A stretch of DNA of 64,000 bases from Pyrrhosoma nymphula. Lineage: Eukaryota; Arthropoda; Insecta; Odonata; Coenagrionidae. Position 1 is the stretch's first letter, and every line of letters starts with the position of its first letter. The notes below the pieces were generated by a model that was not told the DNA's origin, ran no database searches, and saw nothing but the letters and a program-made list of their open reading frames with translations. This document shows positions 24,765 to 35,552 of this stretch, one piece after another. The position numbers and the translations under genes are program-made. The stretch lies in assembly GCA_963573305.1 (NCBI GenBank), contig OY754329.1, positions 47,574,417 to 47,638,416 on the forward strand. Direction: 5' to 3'.

Positions 24765-25775
24765 CCCTAGAGCTGACCTGCGGGAGCAATGAAATTTCCT
24801 CCTGGTAGAGCCATCCATGCCAGATAGGTTGAAGAATGGGAGCCAAACGAAAGTTTCTTCTCTTCAGTCAGATGGTTGCTAAAATCCATCTTATCCCAGT
24901 GTGTCAGTCTCCTTTAGCAATGGTGTCACGTTAAAAACACTTTAGAAGTAGGCAATAGGAAGTCACCTCATTTATCTATTCCAAAGAAATATGAACAGTT
25001 ATACCTTTTGAGATGTAAGTATCGAGAAGAATGGAGAGAGACAGCTAGGTGGAGAGAAAGGCAAATGAGGAAGTGCTGGATCAAGCGAGGAAGGAAAGAT
25101 GACGAATTTAGGAGGCAGAAAAATTAATGATATACTAAATGAGAGGGAACGACAAGATGAGGATAGCGATACAAAAATAAAGTAATTAAAACGAGGAAAA
25201 AGGAAGAAGAATGGAAATTCTGGGCAGTTAAAAGAAGGAATAAGTAACTTTGAGTTTAAGAGAGATTTAATACAGGTGAAATATTAAGCTTAGTAAAGGA
25301 AACGTCAGTAGAGATCCCCATGAAAATCATAAGCAAGTAGGTTTAGGGATCGGTAATTCATTTGGCAGATAACAGCTTACTCTGCAACAACCGTCGACAG
25401 TATTTTCAATAGTTTTACTTGCAGTTTTCCTAGATGAAGCAGTGTTAAACGATTATCTCTCTGATCATACAGTAAAGTTAATCAGACAGCAATTTTTCAA
25501 AAACACCATGGCGAATCCTATACTAATTGGAAGCATTGTTTCTCCAAATCAGCCCAAAGTTAATTCAATTTTTCCTTGGAAAATGAAACTTGGGGTGCAG
25601 TTTACCTTGATAAATCCCTTAATGAAAAATTTGTTGAATTAATGAATATATTTCAGCATTATTTTGAGATATTTCCCCATGAAAAAGTACAAGATAGGTA
25701 TTAATATGAAAAACAAGTGGGTCGCAACTGAAATTAGGCTGATTTCGTTAGGGTAAAACTGCTTTTTAGTAATAT
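24765..25775. other. No gene recognised
   Basis: AT- and GA-rich sequence. The stretch 25025-25260 is purine-rich and gives K/R/E-rich frames without domain content. The 66-codon plus frame at 25442 has no recognised motif; its position just upstream of a LINE remnant on the same strand makes a decayed LINE origin possible. Confidence 0.4.
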
Positions 25776-25779
25776 GAAA

Positions 25780-26600
25780 GCTGTCAACACTGAGGAAGCT
25801 AAGAATTTCTGCAGAGTGTCAAAAGCAGTACAGCAGGCTAAACTCGAAAACGAAGAGGAATTTCAAGTTGAATTGATTGAGAAGTCATGTAATCCCACCA
25901 AAACTGCGTGAAAAGTTATTTTAAAAAATGCTACCTCACTGCCCTCAAAAGACCACTCAATAGATTCTATTTCTATCAACGGCAAAATCATCTCCTAAAC
26001 CAATAAATAGCCAGCTGTTTTAATAGCCATTTCATAGACACTAGTATCCAGCTCTTAATGCGAATTCAGTTACAGAAACCCACCAATAAATTACCATCTC
26101 CTCAAAATTTCGCAAGTAATACCATTTTCTTTCATCCAACTGTTTGATTTATTTCTTATTTAACCTGGGTCGAATGATGAGAGAGAAGTACTGAACATTC
26201 TTCAAAATATTAGCTCCAAACACTCATCAGGATGTGATGGCATCCCTTGCTCTACTCTGAGAGGCTCTGTCAAACAACATCTGCTCACTCCACTTGCACA
26301 TCTAATAAATGCCTCCTTCACCTCTGGGGCTTTCCCTAGCCAATTAAAAACTGCAAACATTGTTCCTATTTTTAAGGGTGGAATAAGCATGATATGAATG
26401 AATACAGACCTGTTTCAGTTCTTCCTATCTTCTCTAAAGTATTCTAAGGTGTAATGGCCCTCAGAATTTCTTCCTTCTTGGAGAGATTCCGTGATATTTA
26501 CAATTTACAGTACGGTTTCTGTGAAGGACTTGGAGGGATTTTTCGACTCCGTGTAAAATGACACTACACTGAAGTTGATTTACTAGGTATATCATATACC
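25780..26600 (+). pseudogene. Decayed LINE ORF2, N-terminal reverse-transcriptase part
   Basis: Several frames with stops and shifts together read as a LINE polymerase. The linker contains SLPSKDHSIDSISINGK (about 25935-25990). Next comes SSGCDGIPCSTLRG (near 26227-26270), a QLKTANIVPIFKGG segment (near 26340-26382), then after a frameshift EYRPVSVLPIFSKVF (near 26400-26443), and finally FLERFRDIYNLQYGF (near 26477-26521). These match the 'GxDGIP..K..IvpifKkGd..NYRPISlLp..SKifE' stretch before the catalytic motifs. Similarity stops just after the QxGF motif, so the active site is missing. Inactive. Confidence 0.8.
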
Positions 26601-26604
26601 TACT

Positions 26605-28440
26605 TGTGCTCAACTTGTCCTTGGACTAGTAAAGAGAAATAAAGATGGATAAAGACTAAAATAAAGATTTGTGTAATGTAGCCCAACACATAGTTCAAAA
26701 TCAATTCCAAATGGATAAAAATATTTCTTCCTTATTTCTTCTAACTTAGATCATTTTAAACCTTTTCACACAGTTATTTAACACTAACTGGCATAGTGAC
26801 TATATAATAAATACTATGGATGCACCATTTGGAAATTAAAAGAGCCTTTCAGTAGCACTCGTGTTCTCTGTAGGTTCTCGAGAACTGCTGGTAACATATA
26901 CAAGAAATTTCGATTTTGGATTATGACAAAAAAGGCCAACAAGCGCCCACGTGATTTTTAACGGAAAAAGACTGTACAATCAATATTGGGAAGAATATAG
27001 CTGAGAATTTTAATGCTGTTTATTGAACATGGAATATTTCAACAGCTTCGCTCCAGAAACATATAGCTGACACAGCTCTGAGAAGTTAAATCACCGGGAT
27101 GGCGTTTCACACGTGGCGGTATGACAGCAAAAACTGAGTTTCAGACACCCGCCACTCTCAAAGCAGTTCACCCGAGGGCTGATTTCGGTAGGTAAAAGTC
27201 GCGCTCACCGCGAACGTTAAGCATTAAGACGAGTGAAATTGGCTCATTCAGTGCTGGGGAGAGGTTCCTTTCTCTCCGTACTGCCTGCAGTTTCCCACGG
27301 ATTTCCACTTTCAAGGAAAGCGTAAAGCTGGGATTAAACGCATCCGTGTCCCAAGATATCACCCAGATTGAAACAACGGGCCCTTCGGTCCTTAGCCTCC
27401 CACATTGCAGTGAATGTCTTGTCTCACTCTGGTCTCGAAAACCTCCAACATCTATAATGTCTCCAAGAAGTCTCAAAGAGATAATTATGAGATGTTTAGA
27501 AGTTATACTTTTATTCATTAGATAATTCTGATCAACAGCATAACAAATTTTTCCGAGCTATTCTGAATTTGGGAATATTTTAATCCAATGATCAATAAGA
27601 AATTCTTTTTTTTTCAGATTGTCATTATTCATTCGAAATTCTCATTCCGTGAGACATGATGAATTCGGTCTTTCCTTGTCAATTACTTTTTTCACTTATC
27701 GAGTTTGGCTTTTGTTTTGAATTACGACGCTGGATGGTAACTTGAAATATTTGATATTTGACTTTTACCATATTGGACAGTTCTTTGATTTTCTGGACGC
27801 ATGTTCTTGGGTCTAACCCTCTTCATCGCTTTGGACTTTTCATTTTAACATTGGCTAGGTTATAAAGGACCAATTTGGACCTGGATTGTTTTGAACTAAT
27901 AATTATTTCCAAGGAAACAAGTGAAGAGTATAGCGTAGCCCCCTTAATTGATTAACCACATCAAGGTTGGTTATCGATTTGTTCATTTGTCATAACTTGG
28001 TTTTTTTACAATGATTTTTTCGTCAGTATCATTATATATTATTGTATATGAGTAAACATAAGATGTTTTTTATAAAATCCCGGCGCTGCAGTTTTGTCCC
28101 TGTCTGACTTGCTTGAATTTATCTTCTGTAACATTCAAGACGTTCATCTGTTAGTCCAATACAATCTCCCTTCTTTTTACTCGTATATGTCAAGATAGAT
28201 ATACAACGAATGACTGAATTTTATAAGGTAATATTGTGACCACTAAGCCACAAACACTCAAGTTTTTGCAGAGGAAGTCACTTTGTCATGGGCCTATAGA
28301 ATATCAAACTCCAAGGACACCATTTTTCACTAATTTTCAAGAAAATCCGTGTGGCATAATTTTACCAAAAGGGACGGGAATAATTTTCGCCATGTCACAC
28401 CTTTAAGGTAATCTCGTGGAAAAAATGACTCTGAGTTCAG
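26605..28440. other. No gene recognised
   Basis: AT-rich anonymous DNA with a GC-richer patch at 27100-27430. The 116-codon minus frame ending at 27168 has no recognised domain. No repeat could be delimited. Confidence 0.5.
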
Positions 28441-28449
28441 CTCAGAAGC

Positions 28450-28540
28450 CCTTCAAGTCGGATAGCATGTCGGTCATCCGAACGTCCACGGAACGTCTCC
28501 GCCAACGCTTCGAACCCGGGAGAAAACCCTAGAAGAATTC
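28450..28540 (+). mobile_element. Possible SINE head
   Basis: A box-A-like segment (aagtcggatagcatgtcgg) is followed about 40 nt later by a box-B-like segment (gcttcgaacccggg). The spacing suits an RNA polymerase III internal promoter, but no recognisable SINE body follows and no tRNA fold is evident. Confidence 0.35.
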
Positions 28541-28544
28541 ATTC

Positions 28545-29510
28545 AGAGTATTTGAGCCAACCACCCCTATTGTCAATCTCCCACATTTTATCTGGCTTGT
28601 AGAATCTTTTGACGTAGAGAGGAGGCTTGATAATCTCGTCAAAGTCATAATGAAACGGGTTTGGATCCACGACCCTGCGATCGGCAGTAAAATGTTGAGC
28701 TCGAACGGCTTCGTAATTAAATGGAGGAAAGAATTTGAGTGAACTGGTTGTCCGAGACCTCGTCGTTCGTTAACGGTCCCAGAGGTGAAGGGACAGACAG
28801 GATGAGGGAGTCTTCCTGGTGTCCTCCATCCGCCCACGATCAATATTTTTCCAGCGGGCGGATGTTGAAAGGCAGACCGTTGAGTTCTCGTCGCGAGGAT
28901 ATATCTGACGAGCCACGTCCTATCTAGAGAAATCGCACTTGTCGCAACTTCGCCCGAACACTTATTACGTTTCCATGACACAAGAAAATAACACCTGAAG
29001 CACAGGAAAAAGGACTTTCATCAGATATGCTCGGGAGGAGTAGGTACGACTTTGCCAACGTGAATAACACAGAATTCCTCAGAATGGTTTTGCAAACGCT
29101 TGCACGGAAAGCAAGAAGTGCGAGCGACTCATCTCTGATGCCATGAGCCCTTAGTTAACTCGGAAACAACGAGCAATCATCGGTTTTCCTCACCGCCAAG
29201 TTTTTAAATATGGTGAAATTAGAATTGAAGTGGCGGCTGGGTGATGGTTATTCAAGAAAATCTTCATGAAATCTTTCATCGAAAATAATAAGAACTTCAA
29301 GTAAAAGAAATGCCAGGTTAAAATAGTTGTGCACGCAACCACGGATTATATACGACATCAGCAGAGTTTTGATACAATAATTATGAAAGTATTGGTCATG
29401 TTGTAAAGGTGATGCTAGTGAGAGTAGAATAGGGTTTTTATATGCTACAGCTGCCGAGGCTCTATCGCATCGTCGTACCTCACACCGCGATCTAAGACAA
29501 ATCAAATATC
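28545..29510. other. No gene recognised; 150-codon frame judged incidental
   Basis: A minus-strand frame of 150 codons (28529-28981) is the longest non-repeat ORF on this side of the window, but it has mixed composition, no recognisable domain and a partial overlapping plus frame. It begins in the preceding SINE-like head. No splice-supported exon can be argued from sequence alone. Confidence 0.4.
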
Positions 29511-29514
29511 CAAG

Positions 29515-29600
29515 TCAAAGGCGGGATTCGAACCTGAAAATTAAATCATACGACGCCAGCACGATGCCAACCACTCTGGGCCACTGCGGTCGGCTCATGT
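29515..29600 (-). mobile_element. SINE head, minus strand
   Basis: On the minus strand gaccgcagtggcccagagtg (box-A-like) precedes tcaggttcgaatcccgcc, an almost perfect box B, about 45 nt later. The internal promoter is well kept, but D- and anticodon-arm pairing is not that of a functional tRNA. Confidence 0.6.
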
Positions 29601-29794
29601 TTTGAGGGGAAACGAAAAATATGCAATTGCGTAAGAAATGAAGATATTGACAAGAGAACGGAGCTGAGAACGGCAGCACACCAATCCTCGGATTTACGGC
29701 ATCTGATTTCGACCCCTACAACGCAACGCCGTAGTTGATAGATGGTAGAAATGAAGAGTAACTGAGGAAAGAAAGAGTGTACCAGTTCGGTCTT

Positions 29795-29978
29795 ATTGCT
29801 AACGGGATTTTCCGGGAGGATTCCTACAAGCTAGTTCTCAGTGATCTCAGAGAATACACCTCCACATGGCAATTTCCACACATCTCTAGCCATAAAAGTA
29901 GCCTCCGCACCTAGCTTCCCATGTACGTGAAGCACTCACAGTTTACAGTTGCTGATAAACAGACAACACGGATAACTT
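29795..29978 (+). repeat. Unclassified dispersed repeat, copy A
   Basis: This segment aligns along its whole length with 33483-33659 in the same orientation. Shared blocks include attgctaacggga, agtgatctcagagaatacac with ctccac, and gtgaagcactc near the end, finishing in acacggataact. It has no coding frame and no pol III boxes. The sharp ends suggest a defined short element. Confidence 0.75.
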
Positions 29979-29999
29979 CTCCCTTGGTCTCTCTTTCTT

Positions 30000-30235
30000 C
30001 CTCTCCCCCAAACCTGGAATCGAGAGACGTTTAACAAAAACTCTGCGAATCAGATGAAACAAACTAGTTGGAAAAATTCTGAATGATGAAGAGTCTCCTC
30101 ATTACGACGGCGGGTGGAAAAATTAAAAAGAAGAATTACGAAGGAAGATCGAAGATGATAAATTATGATGGATGATCTTTTTCTTTCTTTAGTTGAGGCA
30201 TCGTGTCTGTTTCTTCTTCGTCACCTGCACCTCTC
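30000..30235. other. No gene recognised
   Basis: Short spacer between an unclassified repeat and a LINE remnant, with no feature of its own. Confidence 0.4.
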
Positions 30236-31408
30236 TCCGGTCAGTCTGGTTTTCAAGTGGGGCACAGTACTCAAGCCATCTTCCTTCGAATAACTGGCAA
30301 CATTAGGCAACATGGATTTTGGCAAGGTGACCATCCTAGTTCTATTTGATTTCTCAAATGCTTTTAATTCAATAGCACACAAAATACTCCAAAAATAATC
30401 TCTCTACAACTTCTCTCACAGCGCTGTGCGTTGTTTTGCCTCTTATCTGAGTGGACGTACTCAAGCCGTCGTTGGAACAAGCCACCTCTCACAAAGAATT
30501 TCAACCTCCTTGGGGGGGTCGTACAATGCGGACGATTCGCTGATCTATTTATCAGCTTCTTCCACAGACATACACCATAAAATACAACGCCAAAATGAGG
30601 ACGTGGCGAGAATATATCAATGGACTGAGCAGAACTATCTTCGACTGAATGAAAATAAAATCAAAGCGGCTATTTTAAAACATAAAAAGCAGTTTAAAAT
30701 TCAAATATCTACAATACCGAAAATTATAATAAAAAATCACTCTATTACATACAAAGAAAGCGTAAAAGATGTTGGAAACATAACTGATCAGAATTTCACA
30801 TGGAAACAACAGTGTCTAAACATACGAAAAAAAAGTCTTCATTTCTCCTCATCATTTCGTCAGATCTAAGAAAATTTTATCCCTTCCAACTCGCATTACG
30901 CTTGTATTATTGACACAATATACATACATATAAGCAATTGGACCGAAGATCTTAATAATAAGCTCCAGGTGGCATTAAATGGAGCTGTACGCTTTATTTA
31001 TGACCTTAAAAAATGGGATCATATAAGCGAGGCTTACTCCGAACTAAAATAGCTTAAGTATAAGCAACACCGATTGTACCATACTCTTTCTTAGCATTTT
31101 AAATCATTAATTCACGATGTCCTCAATATATTTACCAACAATATCGTCCCAAATCCGGTATACATTCCCGAACAACTCGATCCCGCCTCCTTGATCTACA
31201 GACTCCCCTTCATCGCACCACAGCCTACAATAGATCATTTCTTGTCACATCGATCCGTGCTTGGAATTTCCTCCCATTACAACTTAAATCATCAGCATCA
31301 CTAAATGTGTTTAAAACAGCTCTATTCGCAGCTATTTTTTATGGTAAGGTACGGTTCACAGATCTCTATAACTCGAAGTCTAGCATGCCGAGAGCCGTGC
31401 CATTGTGA
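30236..31408 (+). pseudogene. Decayed LINE ORF2, catalytic and C-terminal part
   Basis: Read across frameshifts: QSGFQVGHSTQAIFLRITG (30240), then FDFSNAFNSIAHKIL (30345-30385), a motif-A match with N for the second Asp-like position. Next is AVRCFASYLSGRTQAVVG (30423-30476) and a 147-codon open frame. The GVPQGS-to-FADD interval is deleted: the protein jumps from TSLGGS directly to YNADDSLIYL. The C-terminal half continues with ALNGAVRFIYDL (near 30980) and AWNFLPLQLKSSASLNVFKT (31270-31315) to a stop at 31406-31408. Loss of motif B and several stops make it dead. Confidence 0.8.
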
Positions 31409-31800
31409 ATCCTGTCACTTGTATTTGTATTAACATATCTGAGCTTTGTGTCACAGGGTAATACATTTTTTTCATTCTCTTATATATTTTATTGCATTGA
31501 GTTGCTTCATTTATCAAGTCATTAGATTTATGTGTCGAATAATGTCTCCGGGATATGCCCTCTTTTCCTTTATCTTACTATTGTGTTTTTTTATTTAATT
31601 ATTTATTATGTTTTCCATTGAACCTGGAGTTTATGGAAATTTTATTATATCTATCTTTTGTAATGTTTGTATTTTTAATTTTGAACTTTTTCATGGTATT
31701 GTACTATTATTTTGTATTTGTGATTTTCCATTTTTTATTCTCCTATAAATTGTAATGTTCTTAAAGACCTCTAGCGACAGCTAGAATAAACATTACTTTT
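31409..31800 (+). mobile_element. Probable 3' UTR of the 30.2-kb LINE
   Basis: A T-rich tract follows the LINE stop and ends with ctctagcgacagctagaataaacatta, a compact stem-like end with an AATAAA-type hexamer, after which the sequence type changes. The 66-codon frame inside is an artefact of T-richness. The 3' limit is inferred from the hexamer. Confidence 0.5.
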
Positions 31801-31805
31801 ACCTC

Positions 31806-32165
31806 TCAGGCGATGCTGAAACTGTCACTCCCATCTCTATCGTGGTTTCCCACGCTTCTTTTTCCCAGTGGTAATTGTGGTAATTTGTATCTGGCTGCTT
31901 TTAGAATTCCGTCATCTTCCATTCGATTGATGTCATGGTTCCACTCTATTTTTCCATTCAGCACCCACTCGAGGATGTTTTCCACTTCACATATTCGTCT
32001 TTTATATCTTTGCTCGTTTCCCTGTCTGATAAACATTTTCCGCTTATTATTCGTAATGTTCTCGCCTTATTTCTTTCTAATAACCTGCATTTGATGCGTC
32101 TGACCGGGTCTCTGCCGTATATCTTATTACTGGCCTCATTGATGTATTGCATATCCTTGATTCAG
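31806..32165 (-). pseudogene. LINE C-terminal remnant, minus strand
   Basis: Two overlapping minus frames make one decayed tail with a frameshift near 32000-32036. The upstream one reads NKARTLRIISGKCLSDRE. The downstream one reads KIEWNHDINRMEDDGILKAA followed by a KRSVG linker. This is the 'W..HI.RM...R..K.A....P.G+RS.GRPRKRW' end typical of LINE polymerases. It lies tail to tail with the plus-strand LINE ending at about 31800. No catalytic part. Confidence 0.7.
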
Positions 32166-32169
32166 TCTC

Positions 32170-33480
32170 AGTCATGATATGTTAATCTTTTTTCCACTGC
32201 AACGCTAAGATATGAATTAACTTCTGATTCATTTATCTTAAAGTAAGGAATCTCCAAACAGCTGGAAACAGAAAGCAGAGGAAAGCTGGTGCGGATAAAC
32301 GTATTTTGAAAGTGAAAACAAAAATGAATGAAGAAAATTAAAGGAAAACTGCCAACGATGAACCAGGATGAAAAACAGGCACATCATGAGGAATTTTTAA
32401 GTTTGAATTCTTTATTATTCCACAAATCCTTCGGTGTTAGCTGATATTTGAATAAATAATTTTTATTGACAATATTTCAAATAGATATATTATAACGAAA
32501 TAAAAAAGGTTCTATAACCTAAATATTTAAAGAAAATGGTTAGTTGAATAACAATTAGCTTATATAAACTGTTACTGATTATCTCGAGAAATAATCTTCA
32601 ATTTTACTTTTTAATCTCCATCATCTCTCTACCAAGTGTGCCGAAAGCAAATCATAGGAGGCTCCGTGAATTATTTTAACGATTTAAAAATTTTAACGGT
32701 GTTCATAAGTTTACGATCAGCTGCACCTCAGGCTACGTCTTTTGGCAACCACGCTTCAAGCTCCTTATAACAACGTGTTCATTAACTCGCTCTCTAAGAA
32801 AATTTGGTTCCCCTCCCCCCGCAATCATGACACAGTAGAAGTTTGAGATCATTTTCTATCAGTTATCTTTTTTTAAGGCCTTTCTTCGGTTCGCGTTATT
32901 TCTTAGAATTCCCATGCACGCATGTCGATTAGTGAAGGGAAGAGTCAATGGACTGGTATTTTCGTGACGTCAAATTACTTTCCAAACAACATTTTCCTAC
33001 ATATTTAGCACTGAATTCGGCATTGATTCGGAAAATGATACTTTGGTAACCAACAGTTCGTGGCGTCATGCTTTCCCAGTGAATTGCATATTTGTTTGTT
33101 TCTTAAAGCAATGCAACAAAAACACACATATTTCTATATACAATCTGTAAACATATAATCGCGTATTTCTATCCGCAGCGTAAAAATACAATTCGTTCCA
33201 CGATATTTAAGATGAAAGAATTTCCTGTAGACCACGTACGAAATCTTCATTTCGACTGAAAACGGCGTATGACATGAACACCTATATGAATGGGGCGCAT
33301 TTAAAGGAAGAAAGAGGATGGAATACCAGGTAATTATATTGTTAGGATGTTAAAATAGGGAACGATGAAATAATGAATCGGTTAGCTGTGACTGCTGGCG
33401 ATGATAACTATAACACCAGAGTCGAAATAAATGTATAAAATGAGAGTATCAGAGCAAAGGAAACCTGGACCAGTGTGCTT
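32170..33480. other. No gene recognised
   Basis: AT-rich sequence without delimitable features. Confidence 0.5.
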
Positions 33481-33482
33481 GC

Positions 33483-33659
33483 ATTGCTAACGGGAGTTCC
33501 TTAGAGAAATACACGCTAGTTCCCAGTGATCTCAGAGAATACACCTCCACAAGGCAATGGCCACACATCTCATGGCCATAAAAGAAGCAGCCTCCACACG
33601 TATGTGCGTGAAGCACTCGCAAGTTTACAGTTGCCGACAAACAGACGACACGGATAACT
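33483..33659 (+). repeat. Unclassified dispersed repeat, copy B
   Basis: Direct-orientation partner of 29795-29978, colinear throughout with several small indels, and ending at the same acacggataactc. After it both copies run into pyrimidine-rich tracts (ctctttcactctttttt here, ctctctttcttcctct there), suggesting a polypyrimidine tail belongs to the element. Confidence 0.75.
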
Positions 33660-33759
33660 CCCTGCAATGCTCTTTCACTCTTTTTTCCTATTTCCTACTA
33701 CTCCCCCTCTTTATCTTCCTCTCCACACACACTCACCCCCGCTCCGTATAGACAACGGG

Positions 33760-34425
33760 AAGAAGAACGAGAAGATGCCCCTTTGGAACGGGGTGTGTCG
33801 GAACCGGAGATCGCATTCCGAAAGAGGGAGCAGGAGGAGATCTCAACGGTTGGCGAACGGTTGGGGGGGAGGGGGTGAAGGAGGGGAGGCGAGTATGGCA
33901 GAGGGGGGTGTGGGGGTATGAGAAGGGGAATCGGTTATCAATGGGCGGAAGAGAGAATGGGGGGAGGAGGAAGACAAGTCGGGAGAAGCGGCAGGAAAAC
34001 GGTTTTGTTCGGAGTCTTGCCTTTGGGGGGCGGAGGGGGGAGGTGTATTTGAGAGCAGGGTAGATGTCGTCGGTTGTGGGAAGCAGTCGAGGGGGTGGTG
34101 GAACAGGGAGGGGTTAGAACGGGCGGACGGACGAACAGGGGTGGGAGTCGGCAAGGGTGAGAGGGGGGCGGGGGGCTCGCTATATTCGCGGCCACCCCTT
34201 ATTTCTTTTCTCTCCTTCCACCGTATTCTTAAACATTCGCACTCAACTCACGTCTATTCTCTCCCCCCTCAACAACCCCATCTCTTCCTCAGAGTGGAAT
34301 CGCTTTTCTTTCCACAGAAAGAGAGAGAGGAGAAGAAAAAAGGTTGCCCGGTGACCGGCACTAAATTAACGGAGAACTTCACGACCCCCTCTTCCTACCC
34401 CCTCCCTCCCCCACCAAATTAAAAG
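33760..34425. other. Strongly G-rich then C-rich block with G-quadruplex motif
   Basis: The plus strand is almost pure purine/G at 33850-34180, then pyrimidine-rich to 34425. At 33863-33886 runs of seven, five and four G lie within short loops, which satisfies a G-quadruplex pattern because the first run can split. The ORFs of 62-103 codons in all frames (P/S- or G/R-rich) follow from composition. It could be a nucleosome-free or promoter-type element; no gene is recognisable on either side. Confidence 0.6.
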
Positions 34426-34446
34426 AGCAAACAGTTATCCCATTCA

Positions 34447-34699
34447 ATGTAAAATGACTATTTTCGTACCTCGCCGCAGGGGCAGTTTTATTTGAATCCT
34501 TTCACGTAGATGCAGTCGTCACCGCCAGGTTACCGCTATTACCGTTAGTAGAAACATACTAGCGAGGTTTTAATTTTTGAAATTTTCCGACCCGAGCTAA
34601 GATTTTTATCGCTCTGTCCATCCTAATACGAACGAAACGTCTATTTCGCAGGCGAGATACGAACCCGCGATCCCAGGGCTGTCAAGCGATTAACTCCTT
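34447..34699 (-). mobile_element. SINE, tandem copy 1
   Basis: On the minus strand a decayed head with box-B-like gatcgcgggttcgtatctcg (34640-34670) leads to a body sharing 'cctttcacgtNgatgcagNcgtcacc' and 'attttcgtacctc' with the next copy (34700-34985). The two copies are colinear and adjacent in the same orientation. Confidence 0.65.
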
Positions 34700-34985
34700 T
34701 ATGTTCGAATAGCCATTTTCGTACCTCTCTGCGGGCAGTATCATTCTAAATCCTTTCACGTCGATGCAGCCGTCACCAACTGGTTTTCGCAATTACTCTT
34801 TGGAGCAATAAACTTGGCTTTTAAGAGCTCCAACACCTAAGGTTGTACAACACCATCCAAGATGAGACTTTAATCCTAAGACGAACAAGAAATCTATGCC
34901 CGAGGCAGGATTCGAACCAGAGATCTTTGGGTCGCCAGGCCAGTGACCGCTATTACTCCTTGATTTCTCTCGACTGTTCCAGCGC
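34700..34985 (-). mobile_element. SINE, tandem copy 2
   Basis: Minus-strand head with a box-A-like start near 34960 (caaggagtaatagcggtcac) and a box-B-like ctctggttcgaatcctgcc at 34905-34925, then the body shared with copy 1. Copy 2 keeps the internal promoter better. The 76-codon ORF is incidental. Confidence 0.7.
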
Positions 34986-34989
34986 ACTG

Positions 34990-35550
34990 CAAGTACGTTT
35001 GCACTGAACATGCATTTGGTCACTGTACTTAAATAAATAATATGATTTTTAGTATGTCAGCTGGAAAAATAAAATGAGAAAGGAAGGATCACAAAGTCGA
35101 ACAGACAAAGGAAGTTCCACAAAAAATACCGTTCGCAAAAGAAGAGGAAAATGGACTGGGCAGACCCAGATGATCAATTACGGATCATCTAGCGTTCTCA
35201 AGGGCTTGTTAAGAGCATATTAAAGCTGAAGACAGACAAAGAAAACCAAAAGACATGTTCTTGACACAAACAGGAGATTTGTTAGGAAGACCTCAAGAGA
35301 ATAATCTTTGGATGGGAAATAATGGTGAACTGGCTTTGAGCAATCTTCTTTCTAGGATTTAAATACTTATTAATAACCACGAATTTTCCTGGAAATTCAT
35401 AGGAATGGAAATTAGGCTTCCTTTTAATTGTTTGGTTCCAAGATCTAACACGCTTCAACAGGACCAGCAATTGTTCCTATTGGACAAATGCTCATCACGA
35501 ATCACGGATTAAATTTATGAAAAATCTTTTCGGCTGCTTCTATCAACATT
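34990..35550. other. No gene recognised
   Basis: AT-rich spacer between SINEs with no feature identified. Confidence 0.5.
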
Positions 35551-35552
35551 GT

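Noticed and set aside
28529..28981. 150-codon minus-strand ORF
   Set aside because: No domain, no codon-pattern support, overlaps a SINE-like head; one such frame is expected by chance in 64 kb.
29515..29600. Possible tRNA gene because of a near-perfect box B
   Set aside because: No closing acceptor stem or anticodon arm; it continues into SINE-like sequence.
31555..31755. 66-codon hydrophobic ORF
   Set aside because: Phenylalanine/leucine/tyrosine-rich because the LINE 3' UTR is T-rich.
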